A stretch of 64,000 nucleotides of DNA from Halonatronomonas betaini. GTDB taxonomy: Bacteria > Bacillota > Halanaerobiia > Halanaerobiales > Halarsenatibacteraceae. How positions within the stretch are numbered: the stretch's first letter is position 1; every line of letters starts with the position of its first letter. The stretch covers positions 191,741-255,740 of the forward strand of contig NZ_JADPIE010000001.1 in assembly GCF_015666175.1 (NCBI RefSeq), written 5' to 3'. This document shows, one piece after another, positions 50,751-60,017 of this stretch. The notes beneath the pieces were generated by a model that worked only from the letters and a program-made list of their open reading frames with translations, was not told the origin of the DNA and ran no database searches. Made by a program: the position numbers and the translations under genes.

Positions 50751-50776
50751 TATAATTATAAAGGGAGCAAAAGAGG

Positions 50777-51307
50777 ATGAAAAGATTTGTTTTAGTAGCA
50801 GTAATAATAACTATATTATTAATCGCAGCAGTTATTGCATTAAACTTTTTCGGGATTATTTCCTTAAGGAGTTATGCAGAAGATATTCTTTTTGGCCTTC
50901 CTTTTTTAGAAGATTACTTAAAAACAGGTGAAGATTATAATCTGTTACAGGAAGAGCATGAAAGCCTCCAGGCCGAATATAATGAGCTGGAAGAAAGGTA
51001 TAGTTCACTAGAGTCTGATTATGAAGAATTACAGGGAGAATATGATAATCTTCAGACTGAATTTGCAGAATTAGATGAGATGTACTCCGAGCTTTATGAT
51101 ACTGAAATGAGTCAGCAGGAGAGGCTTGATAAGCTCGTTGATATATATTCTTCAATGGATTCAATGCAGGCAGCTAATATATTTGAAAATATGAATAGAG
51201 AGTTAGCTGTGGCAATTTTAGGTCAGATGGAAGATAGAGATGCAGCTCAACTCCTTGAGAATCTGCCTTCAGATTTAGCGGCAGAATTGTCAGCGGAGTT
51301 AAGATAG
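50777..51307 (+). CDS. MotE-like protein (MgtE N-terminal-like domain)
   Basis: A 176-residue protein with one N-terminal membrane segment (LVAVIITILLIAAVIALNFF), a coiled coil of Glu/Leu heptads, and a C-terminal MgtE-N-like domain (IYSSMDSMQAANIFENM and AVAILGQMEDRDAAQLLENL). This order and the place between fliJ and fliK match the MotE/flagellar-operon family. The exact role in Firmicutes is not settled; in other bacteria it is a periplasmic chaperone of MotC. SD AAAGGGAG precedes the ATG. Confidence 0.82.
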   Translation: MKRFVLVAVIITILLIAAVIALNFFGIISLRSYAEDILFGLPFLEDYLKTGEDYNLLQEEHESLQAEYNELEERYSSLESDYEELQGEYDNLQTEFAELDEMYSELYDTEMSQQERLDKLVDIYSSMDSMQAANIFENMNRELAVAILGQMEDRDAAQLLENLPSDLAAELSAELR

Positions 51308-51342
51308 ATATATTGAGCATTTTATATGAAAGGGGGTGAGAT

Positions 51343-52989
51343 ATGGCGATGGCGTTTGCTATATTAAATAGCTTAGGGCAGATGGACAATATAGAAAAAG
51401 CAGTTGATCAGGGAAACATTAATCTCGATGATATTGAAAAAACAGATTCTAATTTCTTAGAAAGGTTAAATGAGCTACTTGGATCTAGTGAGATTGATTC
51501 AGATTCCTTTGATGCTGATAATGTATTGAGTCTAGAGAAAAGTATTGAGGACTTAAAGGAAATGCTTAAGAAAGAGGATATAAGTGAATCAGAGGAAGCT
51601 GCATTACTTGTTCTATTAAATCAGTTAAAACTTTTAGATATTGAAGTCCCTGAAAGTGTCGAAAGGGATATTCAGAATGAGTCATTAATGGTATTACTTG
51701 AAAATCTTGATCAGTTAAATATTGAAGAGGTTATATCAGAGATTGACCTGGATGGATTAGCTGATATTACTGACCTTGATGAATTGCTATCTATTGAATT
51801 ATCAGACCTGGATCTTGAAAATCTTGATAATGATTTCATGAAATTATTACAGGATTATTCAAAAGATAATGATATTGGATTCAAACTCTCTGATTTAAAG
51901 AGTCAGGATGCATTTTCAGCTAGAATACTTGAAATAATTTCTGAACAAGAGGGAGAAGAGATTCTTGCAAAAATAAAACAGGAGTTTGCTGCTGAAGTTA
52001 GGGCTATGGAGATTTATATAGATAGTAATACAGAGGATAATTCAATTTTAGAAAAATTAAAATTTGAAGCTGATAGAATAGTTTTTGAAAACCGAGGGAA
52101 AGATTCTGAGCTTTCTGAGATGGCTAACTCAAAAGAACTTGACTTGAATGATATTCTAGCTGATAATAGTAAAAACTTTTTAGAATCTGAAGAGTTTAAA
52201 CTTGCTAGAAAATTAAAAGCTACTAAATCTGATAGTGATGGTGAAACAGCAAAGTTAGTTAGTAAAGATGTTGTTTTTAATGATATCAATGACGAGGTAA
52301 AGCTTAGCTCCGATGAGAAGATTGATAATTTACTAAGGGCGATGATTGCAGATACCGAAAAGGTTGATGGTTTGGCAGAAAATGATCAGAGCCAGTTAAC
52401 TGGATATGATTCATTTGCTGAATTAATAGCTAATAGTTCTGGGAATAGTTCTGGCACAGAAACCATAGAATTAGGAGCCCAGTCTTCATTTGGACTAGAT
52501 GAGCCTGTTATGGAGCAGCTGATTTCAAAAGTTGAGCAGTTTAATCAGATGGGTACTAACCAACTTGAAATGGAATTAGAACCATCCTGGCTTGGCCGTT
52601 TAAGATTAAATGTATCAGTTGAACAGGGTGAGGTGATGGCAAGGTTTCTGGTTGATAATAATTTTATCCGTCATGAGTTAGAAAATAATATCGGTTTATT
52701 AAGAGGTTCTCTGGCAAGACAGGGCTTTAATGTTGAACAGATAACTATTGAAACTAGAGATCAGCAGGCAGGCTGGCAGGAAGGAGAAAACCAGCATTTT
52801 GCTGATGATTTTCATGATCAGGAATATAACCAGGATGACTCATCTTTTAGATTTGATCAAGAAGAACTTGCATATTTTAAAGAAAATATTGATGAATTAA
52901 AAGGGGTAAATCCTGAAAAAATTGATCCAAGAATGCGTAGATGGTTAAGTATGAAGCAGTATTACAATAGCATGAATTTACTTGCTTAA
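51343..52989 (+). CDS. fliK: Flagellar hook-length control protein FliK
   Basis: A 548-residue molecular ruler. The long, acidic and poorly conserved N-terminal part fits this family. The C-terminal Flg_hook domain is clear: QLEMELEPSWLGRLRLNVSV, then EQGEVMARFLVDNNFIRHEL and RQGFNVEQITIETRD. It would be exported and switch FlhB to filament substrates when the hook is long enough. It is followed directly by flgD, as usual. SD AAAGGGGGTGAG precedes ATG 51343. Confidence 0.9.
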   Translation: MAMAFAILNSLGQMDNIEKAVDQGNINLDDIEKTDSNFLERLNELLGSSEIDSDSFDADNVLSLEKSIEDLKEMLKKEDISESEEAALLVLLNQLKLLDIEVPESVERDIQNESLMVLLENLDQLNIEEVISEIDLDGLADITDLDELLSIELSDLDLENLDNDFMKLLQDYSKDNDIGFKLSDLKSQDAFSARILEIISEQEGEEILAKIKQEFAAEVRAMEIYIDSNTEDNSILEKLKFEADRIVFENRGKDSELSEMANSKELDLNDILADNSKNFLESEEFKLARKLKATKSDSDGETAKLVSKDVVFNDINDEVKLSSDEKIDNLLRAMIADTEKVDGLAENDQSQLTGYDSFAELIANSSGNSSGTETIELGAQSSFGLDEPVMEQLISKVEQFNQMGTNQLEMELEPSWLGRLRLNVSVEQGEVMARFLVDNNFIRHELENNIGLLRGSLARQGFNVEQITIETRDQQAGWQEGENQHFADDFHDQEYNQDDSSFRFDQEELAYFKENIDELKGVNPEKIDPRMRRWLSMKQYYNSMNLLA

Positions 52990-53001
52990 GGAGGTTTTTA
53001 A

Positions 53002-53448
53002 ATGATAGATCCAAATATGGCAGTAGCAACAGGAAATGCTCCATTAGCAGGAGAAGGCAATCAGGTTGAGAGAGATGATATGGATGATTTAGATAGAGAT
53101 GCTTTTTTTAAGTTATTAACAACCCAGTTAAGTTATCAGGATCCTTTAGATCCAATGGATAATACTGAATTTGTATCTCAGATGGCTCAATTTAGTTCGT
53201 TAGAACAGATGGAAAATATGAATAGTACAATGGAGCAGTTCTTGAAAACTCAGAGTCTTGCTGAAACAGCTGGATTAATAGGAAAAACTGTTGAAACAAT
53301 TGACTCAGAATCTGGACAAGAGTTTTTAGGAGAGGTTAATCGGGTTGAGAGAGATGAAGATGGTAATATATATCTTCACTTAATTACTGATGAAGCTGGA
53401 GAAACTGAAAAATATCCTCTAGATTCGATAACGTCAATATATAGTTAG
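53002..53448 (+). CDS. flgD: Flagellar hook capping protein FlgD
   Basis: A 148-residue scaffold for hook assembly. The family block is DRDAFFKLLTTQLSYQDPLD, then PMDNTEFVSQMAQFSSLEQM. It is a short FlgD: the usual C-terminal Ig-like part is reduced to one small beta region, as in other Firmicutes. SD AAGGAGG precedes the ATG. Confidence 0.95.
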   Translation: MIDPNMAVATGNAPLAGEGNQVERDDMDDLDRDAFFKLLTTQLSYQDPLDPMDNTEFVSQMAQFSSLEQMENMNSTMEQFLKTQSLAETAGLIGKTVETIDSESGQEFLGEVNRVERDEDGNIYLHLITDEAGETEKYPLDSITSIYS

Positions 53449-53470
53449 TCTGATTACTGGAGGGATTAAG

Positions 53471-53863
53471 ATGGATAATAGATTAATGATAAATCAACCA
53501 GTTCAGCCTTTAGATAGGACCGGTCAAACCAGAAAGCAGGATTCATTAAGGAAAAGTGGGGAAAAAGCTGATTTTAAAGAGTTGCTGCAAAAACAGATTA
53601 ATCAGAATGATAAACTTCAATTTTCCAAACATGCTAAAGAGAGAATTGCTTCCAGGCGGATTAATGTATCTAATGCTCAGATGGATAAACTGACTTCAGG
53701 TTTAGAAAAAGCAGCTGATAAAGGTTCTAAGGATTCATTAATAATGGTTGATGGAGTGGCTTATGTTGTAAGTGTTGAAAATAATACTGTTATTACGGCA
53801 ATCGACAATGATAATATTAAAGAGAATGTCTTTACGAATATTGATAGTGCAGTATTTATGTAA
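53471..53863 (+). CDS. TIGR02530-type flagellar operon protein
   Basis: A 130-residue small protein found between flgD and flgE in many Firmicutes. It has the typical core QFSKHAKERIASRRINVSNA, then VDGVAYVVSVENNTVITAID and NVFTNIDSAVFM. Its function is not established; it may assist hook assembly. The ATG follows TGGAGGGATT. A gap of 108 bp follows before the flgE ATG. Confidence 0.85.
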   Translation: MDNRLMINQPVQPLDRTGQTRKQDSLRKSGEKADFKELLQKQINQNDKLQFSKHAKERIASRRINVSNAQMDKLTSGLEKAADKGSKDSLIMVDGVAYVVSVENNTVITAIDNDNIKENVFTNIDSAVFM

Positions 53864-53971
53864 TTCAAAAATTAATAATTTAACCGGAAAGAGCTGGACC
53901 TCTATTAGGGAGCTCGAGAAAATAACTGATTGTTATTTTCACCGGAAACTACTAAGGAGGTAGATTTTTAT

Positions 53972-55219
53972 ATGATGCGTTCAATGTTTGCTGGTGTTTC
54001 TGGATTAAAGAATCATCAGACCAGAATGGATGTTGTTGGTAATAATATTTCAAATGTTAATACAGTTGGGTTTAAGGGTAGTCGGGTTACTTTTGCAGAG
54101 ATGATGAATCAGACTTTACAGGGAGCCCAGGCACCCCAGGACAATCGAGGCGGTATAAACCCACAACAAATTGGCCTAGGAGTTGATTTAGCAAGTATAG
54201 ATACTGATCAGACCCAGGGAAGTCTTGAATCTACAGGGATCAGCACTGACCTTGCTATAGATGGTGATGGTTTTTTCAGGGTTAATGATGGGCAACAGGA
54301 TTTTTATACAAGAGCAGGTAATTTTACTGTTGATAATAATGGTAATCTTGTAAGTTCCAGCAATGGTTATAAGGTCCAGGGCTGGATGGCTGATGGAGAT
54401 GGTGAGATTAATACTAATGATCCAGTAAGCGATTTAGAAATTCCGATTGGAGATAGTATTTCTGGTCAGGCTACTTCATCTGCCAGATTCACAGGAAATT
54501 TAGATTCCCGTGCTGAAGAAGGTACTGAAAGAACAACAACTGTTGAAGTTTATGATAGTTTGGGCGCTAGACATACTGTTGAATTGGAATTAGTAAAGCA
54601 GGAGACAAATGAAACTAGTCCATGGGAAGTTAATTTAGTATCTATAAATGGAGATGATGCAGGAGAGTTTGGCGCTGACTTAGATGCTGAGGAATTAGTT
54701 TTTGATAGTGACGGAATTTTTGAATCTGGCGAGTTTAGCCTTACATTTAATCCAGGAAATGGAGCTGCTGAGGGTCAGAACATTGAGCTTGATTTTTCAA
54801 GGATGTCACAATCAGCCGGTGAGTTCAGCATAGATGGTTCTGCTGAAGATGGTTATGAGTATGGCTTTCTTGATTCCTTTGGAATTGATAATCGAGGGGT
54901 TATTACAGGGAATTATACTAACGGTATTAATCAGCAGATTGGCCAGGTTGGTCTCGCTAACTTCAGTAATCCTTCAGGTTTAGTTAAAGAGGGAGAAACT
55001 ATATTCAGAGAGTCTCAAAACTCAGGTGAAGCGCAATTTGGTGAGGCTACAGTCGGAGGGCGTGGAGAAATTGCTCCAGGTACTCTTGAGATGTCAAATG
55101 TTGATTTAGCTGAGCAGTTTACTAATATGATTGTTACTCAGCGAGGTTTTCAGGCTAATTCAAGAAGCATTACTACAAGTGATGAAATGCTACAGGAATT
55201 AACTAATTTGAAGAGATAA
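53972..55219 (+). CDS. flgE: Flagellar hook protein FlgE
   Basis: The hook subunit, about 415 residues. It begins MMRSMFAGVSGLKNHQTRMD with VVGNNISNVNTVGFKG, has the beta-rich middle (ATSSARFTGNLDSRA, DSLGARHTVELEL), and the end NVDLAEQFTNMIVTQRGFQA, then NSRSITTSDEMLQELTNLKR. ATG 53972 is taken since AAGGAGG is 11 nt upstream; the frame is open from 53930. The hook connects the rod to the filament, whose genes are not in this window. Confidence 0.95.
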   Translation: MMRSMFAGVSGLKNHQTRMDVVGNNISNVNTVGFKGSRVTFAEMMNQTLQGAQAPQDNRGGINPQQIGLGVDLASIDTDQTQGSLESTGISTDLAIDGDGFFRVNDGQQDFYTRAGNFTVDNNGNLVSSSNGYKVQGWMADGDGEINTNDPVSDLEIPIGDSISGQATSSARFTGNLDSRAEEGTERTTTVEVYDSLGARHTVELELVKQETNETSPWEVNLVSINGDDAGEFGADLDAEELVFDSDGIFESGEFSLTFNPGNGAAEGQNIELDFSRMSQSAGEFSIDGSAEDGYEYGFLDSFGIDNRGVITGNYTNGINQQIGQVGLANFSNPSGLVKEGETIFRESQNSGEAQFGEATVGGRGEIAPGTLEMSNVDLAEQFTNMIVTQRGFQANSRSITTSDEMLQELTNLKR

Positions 55220-55248
55220 TTAATAAAATAGTAAAAGGGGTGGGTTAA

Positions 55249-55452
55249 TTGATAAAGCTAACTAATTTAAGGGGCGAAGAGATTGTTGTTAATATCCAAT
55301 TGATTGAAATGATTAAGGCCACCCCTGATACTGTTATCACTCTGACTACAGACAGGAAAATTTTAGTTAAAGAAGATATTGATGAAATTATAAAACGGGT
55401 GAAGGCTTATCAACGTGATATATACTCCTCACCCAGGATAGAAAAGGGGTGA
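55249..55452 (+). CDS. flbD: Flagellar protein FlbD (SwrD-like)
   Basis: A 67-residue protein with the FlbD core MIKLTNLRGEEIVVNIQLIE and the segment DTVITLTTDRKILVKEDIDE. In B. subtilis the relative SwrD raises motor torque, and it is always placed just before motA or fliL. The start is TTG 55249 behind GGGGTGG. It is 4 bp before motA. Confidence 0.9.
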   Translation: MIKLTNLRGEEIVVNIQLIEMIKATPDTVITLTTDRKILVKEDIDEIIKRVKAYQRDIYSSPRIEKG

Positions 55453-55456
55453 GCAA

Positions 55457-56251
55457 ATGGATATCATTACTCTTATAGGATTAACTACTGGTGTAGTTTT
55501 ATTAACAGGAGCGATTATTCTTGGTGGCCAACCGATTATTTTTGTCAGCCTTGAGTCTATACTAATTGTTTTAGGTGGTACTCTAGCGGCAACAATGATA
55601 AATTACTCCTGGGATAAGCTGTCGAAGTTACCTTCATTGATAAAAATTGCTTTTGCAAAGAATAACCATGACTCAAATGAGGTCATATCATTATTAGTAC
55701 AATTTGCAGAAAAAGCTAGGAGAGAAGGTTTGCTTGCTTTGGAGCAGGAGGTAATGGAAGTTGATGATCGGTTTCTACAAAAAGGCATTCAGCTGGTGGT
55801 AGATGGGACTGATCCTGAACTGGTAAGAAATATTTTAGAAACAAAATTAACTTTTATTGAAGAAAGACATCATGAAGGGCAGGGTATTTTAAAACAGATG
55901 GGCAGATTAGCTCCTGCTTTTGGTATGATCGGTACACTTATCGGTCTGATACAGATGCTTTCTGAACTTGATGATCCAACACAGTTAGGTTCTGGTATGG
56001 CTGTAGCTCTTTTAACTACATTTTATGGTGCTTTAATTGCAAACTTAGTATTTATTCCAATGGCAGGCAAATTAGAAACTACCAGTCACGATGAGATACT
56101 TTTAAAAGAAGTTATGATTGAAGGTATTCTGTCGATACAGGCCGGTGAAAACCCTAGAATAGTTGAAGAAAAATTAAGGGCGTTTTTAGCTGAAGAGGAT
56201 CAAGACACTGCCGTCGAAGGAGTCGGCGAGGTGGTGATGGAAGATGGCTAG
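55457..56251 (+). CDS. motA: Flagellar stator protein MotA
   Basis: The four-helix stator subunit, 264 residues. It has an N-terminal helix pair (LIGLTTGVVLLTGAIILGG), the large cytosolic loop with EKARREGLLALEQEV, and GRLAPAFGMIGTLIGLIQML near the third helix. Cytosolic charged residues contact FliG. It overlaps motB by 8 bases. H+ or Na+ use cannot be settled from this sequence; Na+ would suit a salt-adapted cell. Confidence 0.95.
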   Translation: MDIITLIGLTTGVVLLTGAIILGGQPIIFVSLESILIVLGGTLAATMINYSWDKLSKLPSLIKIAFAKNNHDSNEVISLLVQFAEKARREGLLALEQEVMEVDDRFLQKGIQLVVDGTDPELVRNILETKLTFIEERHHEGQGILKQMGRLAPAFGMIGTLIGLIQMLSELDDPTQLGSGMAVALLTTFYGALIANLVFIPMAGKLETTSHDEILLKEVMIEGILSIQAGENPRIVEEKLRAFLAEEDQDTAVEGVGEVVMEDG

Positions 56252-56999
56252 AAAAAGACCTGAAGAACCAGAATCTGAGAGTGGTTCGCCAGAATGGATG
56301 ACAACTTTTGGTGATATGATGACTTTGCTATTGACATTTTTTGTCTTGCTTTACTCTATGTCATCTATAGATGTTGCTAAATTTGAGCAGGCAATGGGGT
56401 CTTTACAGGGACATTTAGGGGTTCTTTCAGGTGGTAGAGCTATTTCAACTCAGCAAAATCTTGATCGAGGAGATATTGGTCAGGATTTCAGCCCTATAAC
56501 TACCAGGGTTTTAGAAAGAGCGATGACTGAGATAGAAACTTATGTTGAGGATGAAGGTGTAAGTCAGGATGTATCCACGGAAATGACTCAAAGGGGCCTG
56601 GTCATAAGATTTACCGGTCAGCTATTGTTTAATTTAGGAGAGGCTGATATTCGGGAAGAAGGAGAGGATGTATTGCTAAGAGTTGCAGATATAATTAGAG
56701 AAGTTCCTAATGATGTATTGGTAGAAGGGCATACTGATAATTTGCCAATTAACACACCAGAATTCCCTTCTAATTGGGAGCTTTCTACAGCCAGAGCAAC
56801 TCGGGTTATTAGGTATTTCATAGAAAATGAGGATATTGATCCTGATAGATTATCTGCATCAGGTTACTCTGAATATCAACCTTTAAGGCCTAATGATACA
56901 CCAGAAAATAGAGCTGAAAATAGAAGAGTTGAAATTGTATTATTAAATCCAGATTATATGGGACCACCACGAGCTGAACAGGAAGAGGTGATTAATTGA
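56244..56999 (+). CDS. motB: Flagellar stator protein MotB
   Basis: The peptidoglycan-anchored stator subunit, 251 residues. The single membrane helix carries the ion-binding Asp in TFGDMMTLLLTFFVLLYS. The C-terminal OmpA-like domain has VLVEGHTDNLPI and the ELSTARATRVIRYF and ENRRVEI motifs. The ATG follows GAGGTGG, within the end of motA. It is cotranscribed with fliL, whose start overlaps its stop. Confidence 0.95.
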   Translation: MARKRPEEPESESGSPEWMTTFGDMMTLLLTFFVLLYSMSSIDVAKFEQAMGSLQGHLGVLSGGRAISTQQNLDRGDIGQDFSPITTRVLERAMTEIETYVEDEGVSQDVSTEMTQRGLVIRFTGQLLFNLGEADIREEGEDVLLRVADIIREVPNDVLVEGHTDNLPINTPEFPSNWELSTARATRVIRYFIENEDIDPDRLSASGYSEYQPLRPNDTPENRAENRRVEIVLLNPDYMGPPRAEQEEVIN

Positions 57000-57442
57000 T
57001 GGCAGAAGATGGAAGCAAACTAGGTAAAATTATGACTTATGTTGGAGTAGCATTTTTAATAGTTGTACTTGCTGCAGCAACAAGTTTTGGAGTTCTCTGG
57101 TATATGACAAGGGATACAGGCCCAGATGAAATAGAAGATAGAATGGGGCCGACTTACCAATTAGGAGAATATACTGTAAATCTTTCAGGCACAGGAGGCT
57201 TTCAATATCTTCAAACAAATATTGTTATTGAAGCAAGCGAAGATGTGGTTTTAGAAGAAATTGATAAACGTTCTCCTCAAATTGATGATGCAATTATTTC
57301 TACACTAAGAAGCCAATCAATTGATGAGATTCAAGAACCTGGTGCTAATGAAATCAAAAAACAGTTAGCTGATAGCATAAACGAGGTCATAAGAAATGGT
57401 GAAGTTAGAAATGTCTGGTTTACTCAGTTTGTTGTTCAATAA
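56999..57442 (+). CDS. fliL: Flagellar basal body-associated protein FliL
   Basis: A 147-residue single-pass membrane protein. A helix (IMTYVGVAFLIVVLAAATSF) is followed by the stomatin-like outer domain (YQLGEYTVNLSGTGGFQYLQ and the closing VRNVWFTQFVVQ). It assists the stator. The ATG overlaps the motB stop and follows AAGAGGTGATT. Confidence 0.92.
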   Translation: MAEDGSKLGKIMTYVGVAFLIVVLAAATSFGVLWYMTRDTGPDEIEDRMGPTYQLGEYTVNLSGTGGFQYLQTNIVIEASEDVVLEEIDKRSPQIDDAIISTLRSQSIDEIQEPGANEIKKQLADSINEVIRNGEVRNVWFTQFVVQ

Positions 57443-57454
57443 GGGGGTGGTTTG

Positions 57455-58462
57455 ATGGCAGAAGTACTTGACCAAAATGAAATTGATTCGTTATTATCTG
57501 CATTATCATCAGGTGAAGTTGATGCTGAAGAAATGAAAAAAGAGGAAGCTGAGCAGGCAATCAAAGATTATGACTTTAGGCGTCCTGATAAGCTATCAAA
57601 AGAACAAATGCGGACTTTACAGATGATTCACGAAAACCTGGTTCGTTTATTGACAACCACTCTCTCAACTAAACTTAGAAGTATGGTTGATTTTGAAGTG
57701 GCATCTATTGAACAACTTTCATATGATGAGTTTATTAGATCTTTGCCAGAGCCAACTATTATTGGAGTAGCTGAACTAGAACCGTTTTCAGGCCAGTTCA
57801 TTTATGAAATTAGCCCGGATATTGGTTTTGCAGTTATAGATAGATTATTTGGTGGAATGGGAAGACCTTTAGAAGATATCAGGAGTTTTACAGATATTGA
57901 GAAGGTTGTATTAAAAAAAGTATTGAAGTGGTTTTTAAGTACTTTACCTGAAGCCTGGGAAAATATAATTCGGGTTACTCCAAAATTAAGGGAAATTGAG
58001 TCGAATCCACAATTCACTCAGATTGTTCCCAGCAATGATATGACAATTATTATAACATTATCAGCTAAAATAGCTAATAGTGAAGGACTAGTAAATATCT
58101 GTATTCCATATATAATGTTAGAACCAATAGTTCCAAGACTGAATGCCCAGCAATGGTTTTCAAGCACACGAGAAGAACAAACAGCTCAACATATAGAAAA
58201 TCTTAAGAAAAGAGTTCAAAAAGCAGAAGTTGATGTTCTGGCAGAGTTAGGTGAGGCTGATATAACGGTTACAGATTTATTGTATTTACAGCCTGGCGAT
58301 GTTATTAAAACTGATAAAAGAACTGAAGATATGATAGATATTAGAATTGGTGAAAGAATAAAATATCAAGGGCTGGCAGGTACCAGCAGAAAACATCTGG
58401 CAGTTAAAATTGCAGAAGTAATGGATATGGGAGAGGATGGTGAAATAGAAGATGATGAGTGA
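57455..58462 (+). CDS. fliM: Flagellar motor switch protein FliM
   Basis: A 335-residue C-ring protein. The N-terminal CheY-binding peptide VLDQNEIDSLLSAL is present, then the CheC-like middle (SYDEFIRSLPEPTIIGVAEL, FAVIDRLFGGMG) and a C-terminal SpoA domain (DVLAELGEADITVTDLLYLQ, PGDVI). Together with FliG and FliY it sets rotation direction. Start ATG 57455 (TTG 57452 is adjacent) behind GGGGGTGG. It overlaps fliY by about 11 bases. Confidence 0.95.
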   Translation: MAEVLDQNEIDSLLSALSSGEVDAEEMKKEEAEQAIKDYDFRRPDKLSKEQMRTLQMIHENLVRLLTTTLSTKLRSMVDFEVASIEQLSYDEFIRSLPEPTIIGVAELEPFSGQFIYEISPDIGFAVIDRLFGGMGRPLEDIRSFTDIEKVVLKKVLKWFLSTLPEAWENIIRVTPKLREIESNPQFTQIVPSNDMTIIITLSAKIANSEGLVNICIPYIMLEPIVPRLNAQQWFSSTREEQTAQHIENLKKRVQKAEVDVLAELGEADITVTDLLYLQPGDVIKTDKRTEDMIDIRIGERIKYQGLAGTSRKHLAVKIAEVMDMGEDGEIEDDE

Positions 58463-59654
58463 TAGCAATGGAGATTTTTTATCCCAGGAAGAAATTGATG
58501 CCTTAATGAGCAAGCAACAAGAGGGCGATGAAAAGAATCAGGTTTTAACTGATGAAGAAATAGATGTATTAGGAGAAGTTGGGAATATAGCCATGGGCTC
58601 AGCAGCAACAGCGCTATATACAATTCTTGATCAAAAAGTTGAGATAACTGCTCCTAAAGTTTCAGTAGAATCTTTTACAAATATAAGTAATCAATATCAT
58701 AAACCATGTGTTCTTGTTGATGTTGAGTATGTTGCTGGTATCGTTGGTGTTAACTTGTTAGTAATTCAAAAAGAAGATGCAGCAATTATAGCAGATTTGA
58801 TGATGGGCGGAGATGGCTCTGATCCAGATAGTGAGTTAAGTGAAATGCATATTAGTGCAGTTGGTGAGGCAATGAATCAGATGATGGGTTCAGCTTCAAC
58901 AGCAATGTCGAGTTTGATTGATGATGTTGTAAACATTTCTCCACCGAATGCTGAATATTTAGAGATGGATCAGGCTCTTGATAATAAAAAGTTCTTTGGG
59001 CCTGAAGAAGAACTTGTGGCAACTTCTTTTGACTTAAAAGTCGGAGATTTAATTGATAGTCAGTTTCAGCAATTATCAACAGTTGATTTTACTAAAAAAT
59101 TGGTTAAGAAATTAACTGAGGAAGATGATGGTTTGACTTTGAAAGATGAGATTGAGGAGTATGAGACTAAGGATAAAGATAAAATTTCGGTGGCTGAGGA
59201 TACAAAACCTGGAGCAACAATCAAAAGTGAAAATAAGGGTGCAGGGTATAATGAACAAAAATCTAGTAGTCAGGATAAACAGAAGTCTACAGCTAAAATG
59301 GATAGGACTGCTCAGAGTGGCCAGGTTTCTCAGGACACTGTTGATGTACAAAAAGCAAGCTTTCCAGATTTTAATGAGCCAGCTTCACAACCTCTACCCC
59401 AGAATATAGAATTGGTTAAAGATGTTCCATTAAAAGCAACGGTTAGACTTGGGAAGGCTCAAATGAAAATAAAAGACATATTAGACTTAGGCGAGGGCTC
59501 AATTATTGAGTTAGATAAATTAGCTGGTGAGACAGTTGATTTGCTAGTAAATGGTAAGTTAATTGCTAAAGGTGAGGTAGTTGTTATTGATGAGAATTTT
59601 GGGTTTAGAGTTAAAGATATAGTAAGCCCAAAGGAAAGATTATCTTCGATTTAA
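58452..59654 (+). CDS. fliY: Flagellar motor switch phosphatase FliY (FliN/CheC-type)
   Basis: A 400-residue protein. The N-terminal peptide LSQEEIDALMSK, shared with FliM, binds CheY-P. A CheC-like phosphatase part follows with EVGNIAMGSAATALYTIL and a second site near VGEAMNQMMGSASTAM. After an acidic, Gln/Ser-rich linker (residues about 230-310) comes the FliN-like SpoA domain (VRLGKAQMKIKDILDLGEGS). It would dephosphorylate CheY-P at the switch. It replaces a separate fliN here. Start ATG 58452 or 58455. Confidence 0.93.
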   Translation: MMSDSNGDFLSQEEIDALMSKQQEGDEKNQVLTDEEIDVLGEVGNIAMGSAATALYTILDQKVEITAPKVSVESFTNISNQYHKPCVLVDVEYVAGIVGVNLLVIQKEDAAIIADLMMGGDGSDPDSELSEMHISAVGEAMNQMMGSASTAMSSLIDDVVNISPPNAEYLEMDQALDNKKFFGPEEELVATSFDLKVGDLIDSQFQQLSTVDFTKKLVKKLTEEDDGLTLKDEIEEYETKDKDKISVAEDTKPGATIKSENKGAGYNEQKSSSQDKQKSTAKMDRTAQSGQVSQDTVDVQKASFPDFNEPASQPLPQNIELVKDVPLKATVRLGKAQMKIKDILDLGEGSIIELDKLAGETVDLLVNGKLIAKGEVVVIDENFGFRVKDIVSPKERLSSI

Positions 59655-59666
59655 AGGAGTAAATTT

Positions 59667-60017
59667 ATGGATTACGGAGTAGAAATTGCGCGGATGTTCT
59701 TTTATCTGCTATTGGTTTTAGGAATAATTTATGTTTCTCAGCATTTTCTGAGAAAATTCGTTAAAAAACAGAGGGTTGGCAAACATCTTGAACTTATTGA
59801 ACAGCTTTACATATCTCCTAAGGTGAGTATAGGGCTGGTAAGGGCAAAGAAAACAGTTATACTCTTGTCATTTAGTGATAAAGGGATTAATAAACTCAAG
59901 AGTTGGACATTAGAAGAGTTTGGTGAAGTTTTATCAGATTCTAAAGAGGATGGTCCAAAGTTTTCTGACTATCTAAAGGATATGGTTGGTCAATATAGGC
60001 GGAATCAAGATGAGTAG
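59667..60017 (+). CDS. fliO: Flagellar biosynthesis protein FliO
   Basis: A 116-residue single-pass membrane protein. Its helix (MFFYLLLVLGIIYVSQHFL) and the basic segment RKFVKKQRVGKHLELIEQLY with SPKVSIGLVRAKKTVILLS fit FliO/FliZ. It lacks a cleaved signal peptide. It helps assemble FliP. SD AAGGAG precedes the ATG; the end overlaps fliP. Confidence 0.88.
   Translation: MDYGVEIARMFFYLLLVLGIIYVSQHFLRKFVKKQRVGKHLELIEQLYISPKVSIGLVRAKKTVILLSFSDKGINKLKSWTLEEFGEVLSDSKEDGPKFSDYLKDMVGQYRRNQDE

Noticed and set aside
53864-53971. A small gene between the TIGR02530 gene and flgE
   Set aside because: The frame opening at 53772 overlaps the upstream gene and has no SD. The frame from 53930 is just the upstream extension of flgE.
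58286-59409. Several frames on both strands over fliM and fliY
   Set aside because: All overlap clear switch-protein domains in another frame and lack start signals.
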